The notes below the pieces were generated by a model. It did no database searches. It had not been told where the DNA came from and saw only the letters and a program-made list of their open reading frames with translations. A stretch of 64,000 nucleotides of DNA from RGIG4576 sp045656705 (GTDB lineage Bacteria > Bacteroidota > Bacteroidia > Bacteroidales > Muribaculaceae). The stretch covers positions 163,136 to 227,135 of the forward strand of contig JAZORR010000050.1 in the NCBI GenBank assembly GCA_045656705.1, given 5' to 3'. The translations under genes were made by a program, and so were the position numbers. Positions 26,069-34,876 of this stretch are shown piece by piece (position 1 is the first letter of the stretch; the number at the start of each line of letters is the position of its first letter).

Positions 26069-26527
26069 TTATTGTTTTTCAGGTAAAAGATAAGTCAACA
26101 CTGCATCCCAATTTGGAAATTTTTCAGAGCCAAAATGTATCCATTCTCCAGAGAATTCGCTCGCTCCATTCTTCCCCCTATCGTCGATCAAGAAATCTCC
26201 TTTGCAAAGATTTTTGCAATGGGTGATTACGACTTTCTTATGGAATACATCATCTAAATATTTTGTAATCCAAATAACTTTATCACTCCATGCCGATGGA
26301 TTTTTCCAAGGAGCAGTAGAAAGTATATAACAATCATAGTGTTCATTTAAACGCTTCACTGCGTCAATGGCTCCTGGCATAGGTTTCATCTGACCAAACA
26401 ATCCAGGAATCTCATCAAGGCGTCCTTCATATTCAGCAAGAGTTTGTTCGGATTGCAGTGCCAATGCCGACACAAAATCAACAATAACACCATCCATGTC
26501 AAAATAGAGTGTTTTCTTTCTTTCCAT
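26069..26527 (-). CDS. 5'(3')-deoxyribonucleotidase-like HAD hydrolase
   Basis: 152 residues. HAD motif I YFDMDGVIVDF (nucleophile and acid Asp), motif II in LSTAPWKNP, motif III/IV in KGDFLIDDRGKNG. This set is typical of the NT5C family that removes phosphate from deoxyribonucleotides. Last gene of a three-gene minus-strand unit (13-base gap to the gene before it). No terminator is visible between its stop and the pulA promoter. Confidence 0.85.
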   Translation of the reverse strand: MERKKTLYFDMDGVIVDFVSALALQSEQTLAEYEGRLDEIPGLFGQMKPMPGAIDAVKRLNEHYDCYILSTAPWKNPSAWSDKVIWITKYLDDVFHKKVVITHCKNLCKGDFLIDDRGKNGASEFSGEWIHFGSEKFPNWDAVLTYLLPEKQ

Positions 26528-26540
26528 ATATTAATTTTAA

Positions 26541-27071
26541 TTATTTAGTTGATTTTTCTATTCTTTCTATCACCCAATCGAGGAATGATTTCACGCTTGG
26601 ATTTTCGAGGTATCCATAATTGCGATGAGTGCCATCGTTCATACTACCTAACACCCACGAGTCGTCGAAAGACATTTCAAGAGTGTAGTAAGTGGCTTCG
26701 TTTGTAGTAGTATTTATCAACACAGCTGCACAAGCTGCTTCGGGTACTTGAAGAGGTTGAGGAAACAAATACAAAGCCAATTCATATTCATTATTCACTT
26801 TAAAGCCTTTGCATTTGAACTCATCCCAATCAAAAAAGAAACCCTCATGTGATCGTTTCAAAACATCGTCCCAATTTTCGGTACCAAGAAGAACTTCTGG
26901 AGGTATATCCCCATTATTGACCATCTTCACAAGAGTAGGAATGAAACGATATTGCAATAAATAACGATAGGTGTGCTTCATATCATCATCCAATTCTTGA
27001 AGAGAGTTGTTGTTTTCTTCAATTTCTTGGTTATTTTTCTTACCAAATAGTTTTTTAATAAAATTACTCAT
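26541..27071 (-). CDS. Uncharacterised soluble protein between kptA and the nucleotidase
   Basis: 176 residues, basic then Asn/Glu-rich N-terminus (FIKKLFGKKNNQEIEENNN), followed by a compact alpha/beta region with WDDVLKRSHEGFFFDWDEF and YTLEMSFDDSWVLGSMNDG. No signal or membrane segment. I do not recognise the family. It sits 17 bases after kptA and 13 before the nucleotidase, so it is co-transcribed with both. Confidence 0.75.
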   Translation of the reverse strand: MSNFIKKLFGKKNNQEIEENNNSLQELDDDMKHTYRYLLQYRFIPTLVKMVNNGDIPPEVLLGTENWDDVLKRSHEGFFFDWDEFKCKGFKVNNEYELALYLFPQPLQVPEAACAAVLINTTTNEATYYTLEMSFDDSWVLGSMNDGTHRNYGYLENPSVKSFLDWVIERIEKSTK

Positions 27072-27088
27072 AATATATCGGCTTTTTG

Positions 27089-27646
27089 TTAATTGTTTAT
27101 TTCTTTAATATTTATAAAATCAGGGGCCACATAATCAGTAAGCCACACTCCATTTCTGGATAAATAGAATTTTACACCTTCGTCGTGCATCTTTTTAGAA
27201 TTAACTTCGAGTAGGACTGGATCGCTATGTCGTTTGCCTACATTTAGCGCTGTATCAATGGCTGCTGTAAGATGCACATGCAGTCTATTTTGTGGTTTTA
27301 TCCCCTCCACAAGAATTTTATCTAAAAATTGCAGTGCTGTACCGTGATAAAGCACATCAGGAGGGACACATTCGTCCAATTCTACATCTACCGGCACAGA
27401 ATGCCCTTGACGAGCACGAATTAAAAGTTTGTCGTCGGAAAATTCATAACTTTGCTTATTATTCTCGTCGACAATTGCACATAATTCGTCGAGCGTATAG
27501 TTATGGTTTTCTATCAAATCAGATACTTTTCGCCAACCATTTACACCATACACGTATTCTCTATCATGACGAAGTAAAAAAGCTAATTTTCTACCTTTTG
27601 AAATAAGTTTTTGTTTAGTTTTAATTGAATTTTGATTTGTTTTCAT
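27089..27646 (-). CDS. kptA: RNA 2'-phosphotransferase Tpt1/KptA
   Basis: Transfers an internal RNA 2'-phosphate to NAD+, giving ADP-ribose 1'',2''-cyclic phosphate. 185 residues with the family signatures LAFLLRHD (first essential Arg), RARQGHS (second Arg and His), LYHGT and HVHLT. In eukaryotes it completes tRNA splicing; bacteria have no such pathway and the natural substrate is unknown. It is the first gene of an operon with an unknown gene and a nucleotidase. Promoter TAATTTTG lies about 80 bases upstream. Confidence 0.93.
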   Translation of the reverse strand: MKTNQNSIKTKQKLISKGRKLAFLLRHDREYVYGVNGWRKVSDLIENHNYTLDELCAIVDENNKQSYEFSDDKLLIRARQGHSVPVDVELDECVPPDVLYHGTALQFLDKILVEGIKPQNRLHVHLTAAIDTALNVGKRHSDPVLLEVNSKKMHDEGVKFYLSRNGVWLTDYVAPDFINIKEINN

Positions 27647-27728
27647 TTTGCGTTTTCATTACATTGTTTAATATACCATTTTTTTCACTCATATCGCATT
27701 ATCACTAATAAATGCGTAAATTTCACAA

Positions 27729-27736
27729 CAAAATTA
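27729..27736 (-). promoter_or_regulatory. -7 box TAATTTTG of the kptA operon
   Basis: Exact TAnnTTTG on the minus strand, about 80 bases upstream of the kptA start. Confidence 0.55.
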
Positions 27737-27819
27737 ATACCTAAATTAGCGAAATGCAAGTGTTTTTTAATATTTCTGCTTATAGTTATCCTTTTTAAAT
27801 CAAATTAAGAAGTGATGAT

Positions 27820-28100
27820 GGTTATGCTGGGTACAGCCCGAATCTTTGGGGTGGTATTGCTACCCAGTGTGCCGCTTCGCTCTGCATTGGGCTATTTTAT
27901 GTCTCGCCTTCAGCGAGTGCCAATGGTGAGTGATATCGGCAGACGCACGAGCCACATATTCAGTTAGGAGTTAGGAATGAGGAGTTAGGATTTTTATTCA
28001 GTGTGGAATGAGGAAAGTGGATAGTAACTATAGTAATAATAGTGAATATTAGTCTTTAGGGACAAAAGTGGATAATTTCGCTTACGCACAAATATTATAG
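27820..28100. other. Gene-free stretch with hairpins and a dispersed repeat
   Basis: No supported gene. 27870-27895 contains ACCCAGTG...CATTGGG, a GC-rich hairpin around a GCTTCGCT core. CTCGC-CTTCA-GCGAG follows near 27903-27917. The 21-base repeat copy lies at 27963-27983. The GC-richer patch at 27830-27960 differs in composition from its flanks and may be decayed repeat DNA. Confidence 0.4.
27963..27983 (+). repeat. Dispersed repeat copy, TTAGGAGTTAGGA type
   Basis: Identical over 21 bases to the reverse complement of 2131-2151. A further GAGTTAGGA follows directly, so the unit may be longer in this copy. Confidence 0.6.
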
Positions 28101-28103
28101 TTC

Positions 28104-28147
28104 TATAAAAACATAATGAGGCCCTACCCTTTTAGGTGGAGCCTCAT
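28104..28147 (-). terminator. Intrinsic terminator of the Fn3/T9SS protein gene
   Basis: Minus-strand stem ATGAGGC/GCCTCAT with a partly paired inside, followed by TATGTTTTTATAG. Confidence 0.78.
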
Positions 28148-28169
28148 CTGATTATGGGATTAATAGTAT

Positions 28170-31058
28170 TTATTTCTTAATTATCTTAGTGGTGCTGAAT
28201 GAGCCTTCGGCATTTTCAGTTTTTAATACATAAATACCAGTAGGCAATGCTTCTACATTGATTTCTTTTACATTAGTGCCTGAGTATACAATTTGTCCCG
28301 ACAATGCTACAAGTTCGGCCTTAAAGGCTACATCATTTAGATATAGGACTGAAGTAGCTGGGTTAGGATAAACCTTCACATTGTTGCCAATTACGACTTC
28401 CTTAATAGCAGATGTTCCCTTTGCAAACAATAGCTTAATATCAGGAACAGTGGTATTACCTGTGTAACCAATATTATCGTTTACATCGATAGTTTCGTCT
28501 TCGTAATATACCGAAGTGTAACGAGAACGCTTATTTACATCGCTATAATCGCCATATACGCCATGGAATGTGACACCGTAAGAGCTTGTACCAGGAGCTT
28601 TCTTATGAATCATCACTACAAGGTTTCTGCCAGTATATTTATATGGAGTATCGAAAGGAATATCCCAACTTTCAGCACCCACAGTAACTGGGCAATTACC
28701 TTCGAATACAAGAGTCATCTTATTGGCAGGGATAGAAGCCACAGCAAGACTTGTGCTATCGATTTCAGTCACCCATACTTTCACAGGCACATTAGCATAA
28801 TTTGTGGTAGCAGTGTATAAAGGATAAGAAATCATAGTAAGATCCATATCTTTCACACCAATTTCTTCGGCAAAATAAATGACTTGAGAAGCACTTTCGT
28901 CGGCCATAAATGAAGCAGGAACTACGTAAAGCTCTTCATCATTATGTCCTACTTCTACAAATTTACTACCTGCTTGAAGTACATTCAATGTCAATAGAGC
29001 AGAAGTGTTGTTATCGTTGTTTTTATCATCGGCATATTCCACCACAGCACTAATATTCATTTCGCCTATAGCACTTGGAGCGAAACTCAATTCCACATTT
29101 ACCGATTGGTTAGGAGCGATATTCACGCCATTGGCTTCGGCAAGTACTTGGTTATTAGCATCCACCAATTTCACTTTATAAGCATTGGCAGCTACGGCTT
29201 CAGTACCCTTATTGAAAATATTAACGCTATAGGTAGCAGCTACATTCACTTCGGGATAAAGATTACCAGAAAGAGTCTTCACTGCCAAATCGTTTGACAA
29301 CTTTTCTACGGCAGTAACTTTTGCAGCCCAGCCTTCGTCGCGACTCATCACATCACTGAAGAATACGAATGTGAGAGCACCATCGGCACTTGTTGACTCC
29401 AATTCAACCAAATCGGAAGGGACTTCGGTAGCTGAATAACGTCCGATAACTGGAGATTTAGCACTTGCACCATTAAATACAATCAAAGAATCGGCGTAAG
29501 TGTCCATACTAAATACTGAGAATTCAGCCTTCACATTAGCATTAGCCTTAGAAGGACGAATTACGAGTGTATCGTTTTGAGCATTTGGATAATAACTATC
29601 AGGACCAGACACATCGTAGAAATCGTATTGCTTACCCACCTCAACGACAGTTTCACCAGTAGTCATCAAGATCCAATTACTTGGTTTCACTACGACAGGT
29701 CCCACCGCAGTTTCGGCACCACGTCCCATCTCGTTGACAGCAGCAACAGAATAGGTGTATTTACCGAATCCAGGAGCATCGGTGTAGGTGGTAGCAGGAG
29801 CAGCCACTTCTATTTCGGTGGCAGAAGTACCAGCAGAGCGAGTGATAATGTACTTAGTGACACTATTCACATCGTATTCACCACCATACATACCTTCGGT
29901 AGGAGCTGTCCATGATAGAGTAGCAGTATTGTCGCCAAGTTCCACTTTAAGATTGTTCACAGCACCCGGATTGTTCTTTCCTACATACACATCTACACTT
30001 TCGCTATCGGCACCACCATCGCCCTTACTATTAACGGCTACAATACGATAGCTGTAAAGTCCGTCGGCAAGATTGGCATCGGTATATGTAGCAGCCTTAC
30101 CTATATTGGCATTATCAGCAGCAACAGTAGCCACCAATTCTTCGCCACGATAGATTTTCACACCAGTGATTTCAGCCAAGTCATTGCCTTGTGCGTCGAT
30201 GCTTGGATTGGTCCAAGTAAGAACCACATTCTTGCCATCGGCCATAGCTTTGCGATTGGTAACACGGTCGGGAGCACCCTTAGCCACATGGATGTAAGGA
30301 ATAATCATAGCACAAGAGCTATCGTCGCCATTTTCGCCAAGAACGCCCAATGAAGTGGCTTTACCAGTAGCCAAATCGACAGTATATAGGTTATAATCGC
30401 CATTATTAGCCCAATACAAAGTACCAGTGTTGTGGTCAAAAGTCATACTTTGTGTATAAGCAGCATCGGCACCAGTGTCACCAATCAGAGTACACACGGC
30501 ATTAGTTTTATCTACCTTATATAGATTGTCGTCGGTGGCAATGGCATACATCTGACCATCGAGGTCAATAGCCATAGCAAGAATATAGAGATATTGATAA
30601 TTAGGCGTCTTGAAATAGCCCACATAAGAGGTGGCACCAGTTTCCTTATTCACCTTTACAAGTTCTTCGCACCCATTTCTCACACCATACATATTGCCAG
30701 TAGAATAGTCATAATCTAATTCGGCAAGATGCGAACCACCCGAAGAAATGAATGTGCGAGTGCCATCGGTGAGGTCCATTGTGTACCATCCCTCAACAGT
30801 GGATTGAGTTCCAGGTTTAGTAACTTGTACATACCACTTATAATTGTAATAAGCACCAGCATACACAGAACCAAGTTTAGACTGATCGGCAATTAATTGA
30901 GGATTGTTCAATTGACCAGTAGTGTACTTAACCGGACCTTTTTTTGTAAGAATGCCATTGCTCTGTTGAAAAGAGCGATAAGCGTAAATTGAGGTTTGAG
31001 CAGACAAAGCACTCACGCCTACAACCACACCTAATGCGGCAAGTAATAGTTTTTTCAT
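28170..31058 (-). CDS. Large secreted Fn3 protein with type IX secretion C-terminal domain
   Basis: 962 residues. Signal peptide MKKLLLAALGVVVGVSALSAQ, an N-terminal propeller-like region (about 80-250, repeated YDYSTGNMYGV, DLDGQMYAIA, DHNTGTLYWAN), two fibronectin III modules (about 265-360 and 365-460), a CUB-like or jelly-roll segment, a CARDB-like region (about 590-690) and a final about 75-residue sorting domain with VKVYPNPATSVLYL, LPTGIYVLKT and a KIIKK end. The last part is the T9SS type A signal, so the protein should cross the outer membrane and be exported or anchored. Probably an adhesin or structural protein; no enzyme motif was seen. Confidence 0.85.
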   Translation of the reverse strand: MKKLLLAALGVVVGVSALSAQTSIYAYRSFQQSNGILTKKGPVKYTTGQLNNPQLIADQSKLGSVYAGAYYNYKWYVQVTKPGTQSTVEGWYTMDLTDGTRTFISSGGSHLAELDYDYSTGNMYGVRNGCEELVKVNKETGATSYVGYFKTPNYQYLYILAMAIDLDGQMYAIATDDNLYKVDKTNAVCTLIGDTGADAAYTQSMTFDHNTGTLYWANNGDYNLYTVDLATGKATSLGVLGENGDDSSCAMIIPYIHVAKGAPDRVTNRKAMADGKNVVLTWTNPSIDAQGNDLAEITGVKIYRGEELVATVAADNANIGKAATYTDANLADGLYSYRIVAVNSKGDGGADSESVDVYVGKNNPGAVNNLKVELGDNTATLSWTAPTEGMYGGEYDVNSVTKYIITRSAGTSATEIEVAAPATTYTDAPGFGKYTYSVAAVNEMGRGAETAVGPVVVKPSNWILMTTGETVVEVGKQYDFYDVSGPDSYYPNAQNDTLVIRPSKANANVKAEFSVFSMDTYADSLIVFNGASAKSPVIGRYSATEVPSDLVELESTSADGALTFVFFSDVMSRDEGWAAKVTAVEKLSNDLAVKTLSGNLYPEVNVAATYSVNIFNKGTEAVAANAYKVKLVDANNQVLAEANGVNIAPNQSVNVELSFAPSAIGEMNISAVVEYADDKNNDNNTSALLTLNVLQAGSKFVEVGHNDEELYVVPASFMADESASQVIYFAEEIGVKDMDLTMISYPLYTATTNYANVPVKVWVTEIDSTSLAVASIPANKMTLVFEGNCPVTVGAESWDIPFDTPYKYTGRNLVVMIHKKAPGTSSYGVTFHGVYGDYSDVNKRSRYTSVYYEDETIDVNDNIGYTGNTTVPDIKLLFAKGTSAIKEVVIGNNVKVYPNPATSVLYLNDVAFKAELVALSGQIVYSGTNVKEINVEALPTGIYVLKTENAEGSFSTTKIIKK

Positions 31059-31098
31059 AATGTTTGTTTTAATTTGTGAATATTAAATTTAATCTGCA

Positions 31099-31106
31099 CA
31101 AATATA
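31099..31106 (-). promoter_or_regulatory. -7 box TATATTTG of the Fn3/T9SS gene
   Basis: Exact TAnnTTTG on the minus strand, about 40 bases upstream of the start. Confidence 0.6.
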
Positions 31107-31206
31107 CAACAAAACTTCTAAATATTCCAAATATTATCTAAGATAAAGACTATCCGCGTGCATTTATTCACATTTCATTCAAAAAAAACACAGAATATTT
31201 CCACTA

Positions 31207-32019
31207 TTAATTAAAATAACGATTCTGAAGTTCTTTATATTCAGGTGTGAGCTTCACAGCCTCAAGCCAAGAATTGATGCTATCGCAAAAAACACTATCT
31301 TCGCGATGGATAATCCACGATTGGAATTGGGTGAAACTTACATTAGTGGACACATCTACATCAGGGTAATTTGCAGCCATAGTTTTGGCTATACGCTCGT
31401 TCATTACAGCTTGCTTGATTTCGCCTGTGGCAACTCGCAAAAACAATTGCTCAGTTCCATAATCCTTATCGGTATGGATGTAAATAGTGTCGCCTATTTC
31501 ATGGCTAAGATTACGCAAACGAGCCTCAATAGAAGAACCATTCACCACCCACACAGTGTCGTGTGCAAGGTCGAGTAGCGATTTCACAGCTATGGTGCTA
31601 TCGGGTAAAACTCGTTGCACAAGCACTTGACGATCGACATAAATAGGATTTGAGAACAGATAGTCATCTTTATTCTCTTTAATTACAGGAAACTCTGCAC
31701 ACACCATCTTGAATTCGCCTTTTTTAAGTTTGTCGAGCGAGGAAGAAAGAGTGACCATAGGTTGGTATTTAAATTCCACACCTGCTTTTTTCGCCACTAA
31801 TCGAAGAAGGTCGTAACTATATCCACCCAAAGTATCGTCGTAGGTGTAGAACGAAAGAGGAGAATATTCAATAGCCACAATCAAGTGGGGACTTACGCCA
31901 TGCTGTTTATCGCCAAAAAGTTTGTCATAATTTTTTAGCACCAACATAATGGCAATAGTGGCCACAAGCAGAACAGCATATAGCACCAAACTACCCTTCT
32001 TTACACCTTTGCTTATCAT
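31207..32019 (-). CDS. Membrane-anchored periplasmic solute-binding-type protein (SBP_bac_3 fold)
   Basis: 270 residues with one N-terminal TM helix (VLYAVLLVATIAIMLVL), then a type II periplasmic-binding fold: LIVAIEYSPLSFYTYDD, GGYSYDLLRLVAKKAGV, YLFSNPIYVDRQVLV, VWVVNGSSIEARL. The fold matches amino-acid-binding proteins and the N-terminal half of MltF, but there is no lytic transglycosylase domain and no ABC transporter nearby. It starts 6 bases after the porin gene, so it is co-expressed and may sense or deliver the porin substrate. Confidence 0.8.
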   Translation of the reverse strand: MISKGVKKGSLVLYAVLLVATIAIMLVLKNYDKLFGDKQHGVSPHLIVAIEYSPLSFYTYDDTLGGYSYDLLRLVAKKAGVEFKYQPMVTLSSSLDKLKKGEFKMVCAEFPVIKENKDDYLFSNPIYVDRQVLVQRVLPDSTIAVKSLLDLAHDTVWVVNGSSIEARLRNLSHEIGDTIYIHTDKDYGTEQLFLRVATGEIKQAVMNERIAKTMAANYPDVDVSTNVSFTQFQSWIIHREDSVFCDSINSWLEAVKLTPEYKELQNRYFN

Positions 32020-32025
32020 AATTTA

Positions 32026-34089
32026 TTAGTTGTTGAATTCTACAGACAGACCAAATTGGAATTTTCTACCATTAAGAGGATAATGAGGCATTGAGAAATA
32101 ATTATTTCCACCAAACAGTCCTTGGTTGGCATGCGAGAACATCACAAAGAATCGCGTTTTACCCAATTTCATATTTGCATATGCATTCATCCACACGAAA
32201 TCACCACATTGAATTTCGTTCTGATTGTGGAATGCCATAGTAGCAGGATTATAAGAAGGAGCATAGTAGCGAGTGTAATAGTTGCAATCTACGCCAAACT
32301 GCACATTTAATACTCCAGCCACTTTAAACTTCAAATACAAATTAGAATATACAGCAAATTCAGGCAACGACAGAATGCTTTTCTCACTTGAAGTTTGATA
32401 GGTAATTTTATTTTCCCAACCTAAGGCTTTGAATCGGAAATTCTGCGTTGCACTTGCACTAAACACTTGAATATTTCCTCCATATTGAGCAGGCAGAGCC
32501 AAATTATTGAAATACACATAGTTGTTGAGGTTTTCCACACCTACATCTATATGAGTGCGAGAATAAGGCACAGTCAAGCGTCCGCCTACCCTAACCCTTC
32601 TCACTTTTCCGAAATCATTTTGCCAGATAAAGTGATTGGAAATATAATTACGCAACAGGTAAGGAACTTCTTCATTTCGGAAATATCCATATCCTTCCAC
32701 TTTCACACTATCTCCAAAGAGTGGAATGCGAGTGGTGATATCGCCCGAGATATTCACATCACCAACCACGTCGCCAAGCACACCAAGTCGTGCATCGGCA
32801 CTATATGTGAGAATAGAACCACGTTGTTTGGTGAGTTGTGCACCTATCCACGCCACATTTTCAGTTTTATTTCTTGGTATCACAAAATCGGGCACAGGCG
32901 AAAGATTTTCATCGCGATTGGCAGTATAGAGCATAGTGTCAACTACTTGCTGATATTTACGAATCTCATAAGTAGCATAAGCGGCAAGTCCAAACTTAGC
33001 ATACTTATTGAATCCCTCCAACAACGAAACGCCAAGAGTATTGCTCAAACTCATATATTCGGTGCGTTCGTCAGTTCCCGAAAGAGACAGGTAGCAATCG
33101 TTGAAGTAACGCTTATCTTCACTTGCATTTCCATTCAAGAAACGATGAGTGTGCTTTTTGAAATCGAAAGTCCAGATGAAACTTGTGACCGGAATGTATT
33201 CCTTATGCTCGATAGTATCGTTCACACTGTCTTTCCAAGTTCTGTAGTATCCCACCTTATATCGATGATTCATATAGAAATTGTGACGCACCAAACGAGA
33301 GTGAGCATTTCTCAAATGCACAGGAATGGTTTTGGCATCAACCTTAGTTTCTCCACCTTGCACTTCGGCTGGATCGGTGATGTATCTATCATCGGTGATA
33401 CCACCATTTTCCTTGTTGAGCATATTATAATTATTGTAATATGTGTGCATCTCATATCTATCACCTAAATATGAGCCATTTATGCCCCACATAAAATTCT
33501 TTGCAGCCTGATAGTCGTAATTACCTTTTGAATAAATATAATCGAGCATAGCACCCAATTGCAAACGCTTATTCACATTGCCTGAGAACATACCCTCAAG
33601 TCGGTCTTGATTGTTGTATTTATTACCACCTGTAGCATAAGACAAAATGGTGATAGGCTCTCCCGTATTGTAATATTTCTGGTCGGACAGTTTGCTTGTC
33701 CAATTTTCAATCACATCTTCAAAAAAGAATTGACTTCCAGCCTTGCGGTCGAAGAATATTTGAGTCATCCCTGGTGCGCCATAGTTACCTGTGGTAGCAA
33801 AAGCAATACTCTGATTAGTTGGAATGAATTTTTGGTAATAATTATCCTGCAAAGTGTCAATTGTAGACTCATAGCGTTGAGCCAAAGGTTGGGTTATCTT
33901 CCAAGCCGAAGGCTTGACTAATTTTGAGGTGTCTTTTTTTGCAGTATTATCAAGTGTGCCCTTACTTGCAATTTGCTTCATTGCTCCTTGCCCCCACATT
34001 TCGGCACTACAAGAAAGAAGGACAAAAACTGCAATCAATTGCAACGCAGCATTTTTTATATCTATTTTAAACACTTTTTTAAATTTCAT
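32026..34089 (-). CDS. Putative porin, Porin_10-like family
   Basis: 687 residues. The N-terminus has a hydrophobic signal (LQLIAVFVLLSCSAEMWGQ); LLSC could also be read as a lipobox, but the barrel pattern favours an ordinary signal. Extended alternating strands follow, with many Tyr/Asn/Gly turns (GNYDYQAAKNFMWGINGSYLGDR among them), and the last strand ends FQFGLSVEFNN with a terminal aromatic pattern. Size and start (IFFDRKAGSQFFFEDVI region) fit the Bacteroidetes Porin_10 group. Substrate unknown. First gene of a pair with the solute-binding protein. Confidence 0.82.
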   Translation of the reverse strand: MKFKKVFKIDIKNAALQLIAVFVLLSCSAEMWGQGAMKQIASKGTLDNTAKKDTSKLVKPSAWKITQPLAQRYESTIDTLQDNYYQKFIPTNQSIAFATTGNYGAPGMTQIFFDRKAGSQFFFEDVIENWTSKLSDQKYYNTGEPITILSYATGGNKYNNQDRLEGMFSGNVNKRLQLGAMLDYIYSKGNYDYQAAKNFMWGINGSYLGDRYEMHTYYNNYNMLNKENGGITDDRYITDPAEVQGGETKVDAKTIPVHLRNAHSRLVRHNFYMNHRYKVGYYRTWKDSVNDTIEHKEYIPVTSFIWTFDFKKHTHRFLNGNASEDKRYFNDCYLSLSGTDERTEYMSLSNTLGVSLLEGFNKYAKFGLAAYATYEIRKYQQVVDTMLYTANRDENLSPVPDFVIPRNKTENVAWIGAQLTKQRGSILTYSADARLGVLGDVVGDVNISGDITTRIPLFGDSVKVEGYGYFRNEEVPYLLRNYISNHFIWQNDFGKVRRVRVGGRLTVPYSRTHIDVGVENLNNYVYFNNLALPAQYGGNIQVFSASATQNFRFKALGWENKITYQTSSEKSILSLPEFAVYSNLYLKFKVAGVLNVQFGVDCNYYTRYYAPSYNPATMAFHNQNEIQCGDFVWMNAYANMKLGKTRFFVMFSHANQGLFGGNNYFSMPHYPLNGRKFQFGLSVEFNN

Positions 34090-34112
34090 ATGTTATAATA
34101 TTTATCAAACTA

Positions 34113-34120
34113 CAAAGTTA
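34113..34120 (-). promoter_or_regulatory. -7 box TAACTTTG of the porin operon
   Basis: Exact TAnnTTTG on the minus strand, 24 bases from the start codon. Confidence 0.6.
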
Positions 34121-34224
34121 GCAATTAATATCGTGAATTTTTCCTTTAGAAGGATAAAAACGCCATAAAAATCAATTTCTTCGTTCATATTAACAATTTA
34201 TTTAATTTTATTTAGAGAAAATAT

Positions 34225-34232
34225 TAACTTTG
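34225..34232 (+). promoter_or_regulatory. -7 box TAACTTTG only 4 bases before the cytidylate-kinase-like start
   Basis: Exact TAnnTTTG. With the box centred at -7, transcription should begin at or next to the ATG at 34237, implying a leaderless mRNA. Confidence 0.6.
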
Positions 34233-34236
34233 CATT

Positions 34237-34866
34237 ATGAAAGAAAAATTTGTAATCACCATAGGGCGACAATTTGGAAGTGGTGGCCGAGAAATAGGCC
34301 GCCTCGTTGCCAATAAACTTAACATAAAATACTACGACAAGGAACTTCTTGCCGCAGCCGCAAATACATCGGGAATCAAAACTGAATTCTTTGAAGAATC
34401 GGATGAGGTGAGTCCGAGCACATTCTCAAGTTCGAATATTTGGCAAAATATTTTTGGGTATAACATTGGCAACTTCTTCAGCATAGACACATTCTCGGGC
34501 GACAAATTTTATAACACACAAAGCGAAGTGATAGAAGACTTTGCTAATCAATCGTCGTGTGTGATAGTGGGACGCAGTGCCGATTATATACTACGAAACC
34601 ACCCTTGCCTAATAAGTGTTTTTATCTCGGCATCGGAAGAGGCTTGTGTGAAAAGAGTGATAGAAAGATGTGATTGCAAAAACAAAGAAGAAGCTCTTGC
34701 TCTCATTGAAAAAAAGAATAAATTGCGTGCAAATTATTACAATTTCTACACCGATAAGGAATGGGGATTTGCTACAAGTTACGACCTATGCATCGACTCA
34801 TCAAAATTGACTTCGGACCAAGTGGCTGAGATCATTATCGAATACGTAAAGAAACGCATTTCATAA
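34237..34866 (+). CDS. Cytidylate-kinase-like protein (Cytidylate kinase-like family)
   Basis: 209 residues. P-loop variant ITIGRQFGSGGREIGRLVA at residues 8-26, YYDKELL, CVIVGRSADYIL, and a lid with Arg-rich RVIERCDCKNKEEALALI. This is the Cmk-like family (PF13189-type), distinct from canonical Cmk; the substrate is probably a nucleoside monophosphate but is unproven. The start is fixed by the P-loop, which begins within the first ten residues in this family. It is followed after 10 bases by a lipid kinase, likely as one operon. Confidence 0.88.
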   Translation: MKEKFVITIGRQFGSGGREIGRLVANKLNIKYYDKELLAAAANTSGIKTEFFEESDEVSPSTFSSSNIWQNIFGYNIGNFFSIDTFSGDKFYNTQSEVIEDFANQSSCVIVGRSADYILRNHPCLISVFISASEEACVKRVIERCDCKNKEEALALIEKKNKLRANYYNFYTDKEWGFATSYDLCIDSSKLTSDQVAEIIIEYVKKRIS

Positions 34867-34876
34867 TCTTCGTTCT

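Noticed and set aside
32467..33468. 333-residue open frame on the plus strand opposite the porin gene
   Set aside because: It lies fully antisense to a well-supported porin, has no promoter box or plausible domains, and is rich in Ile/His/Ser as expected from a shadow of the coding strand.
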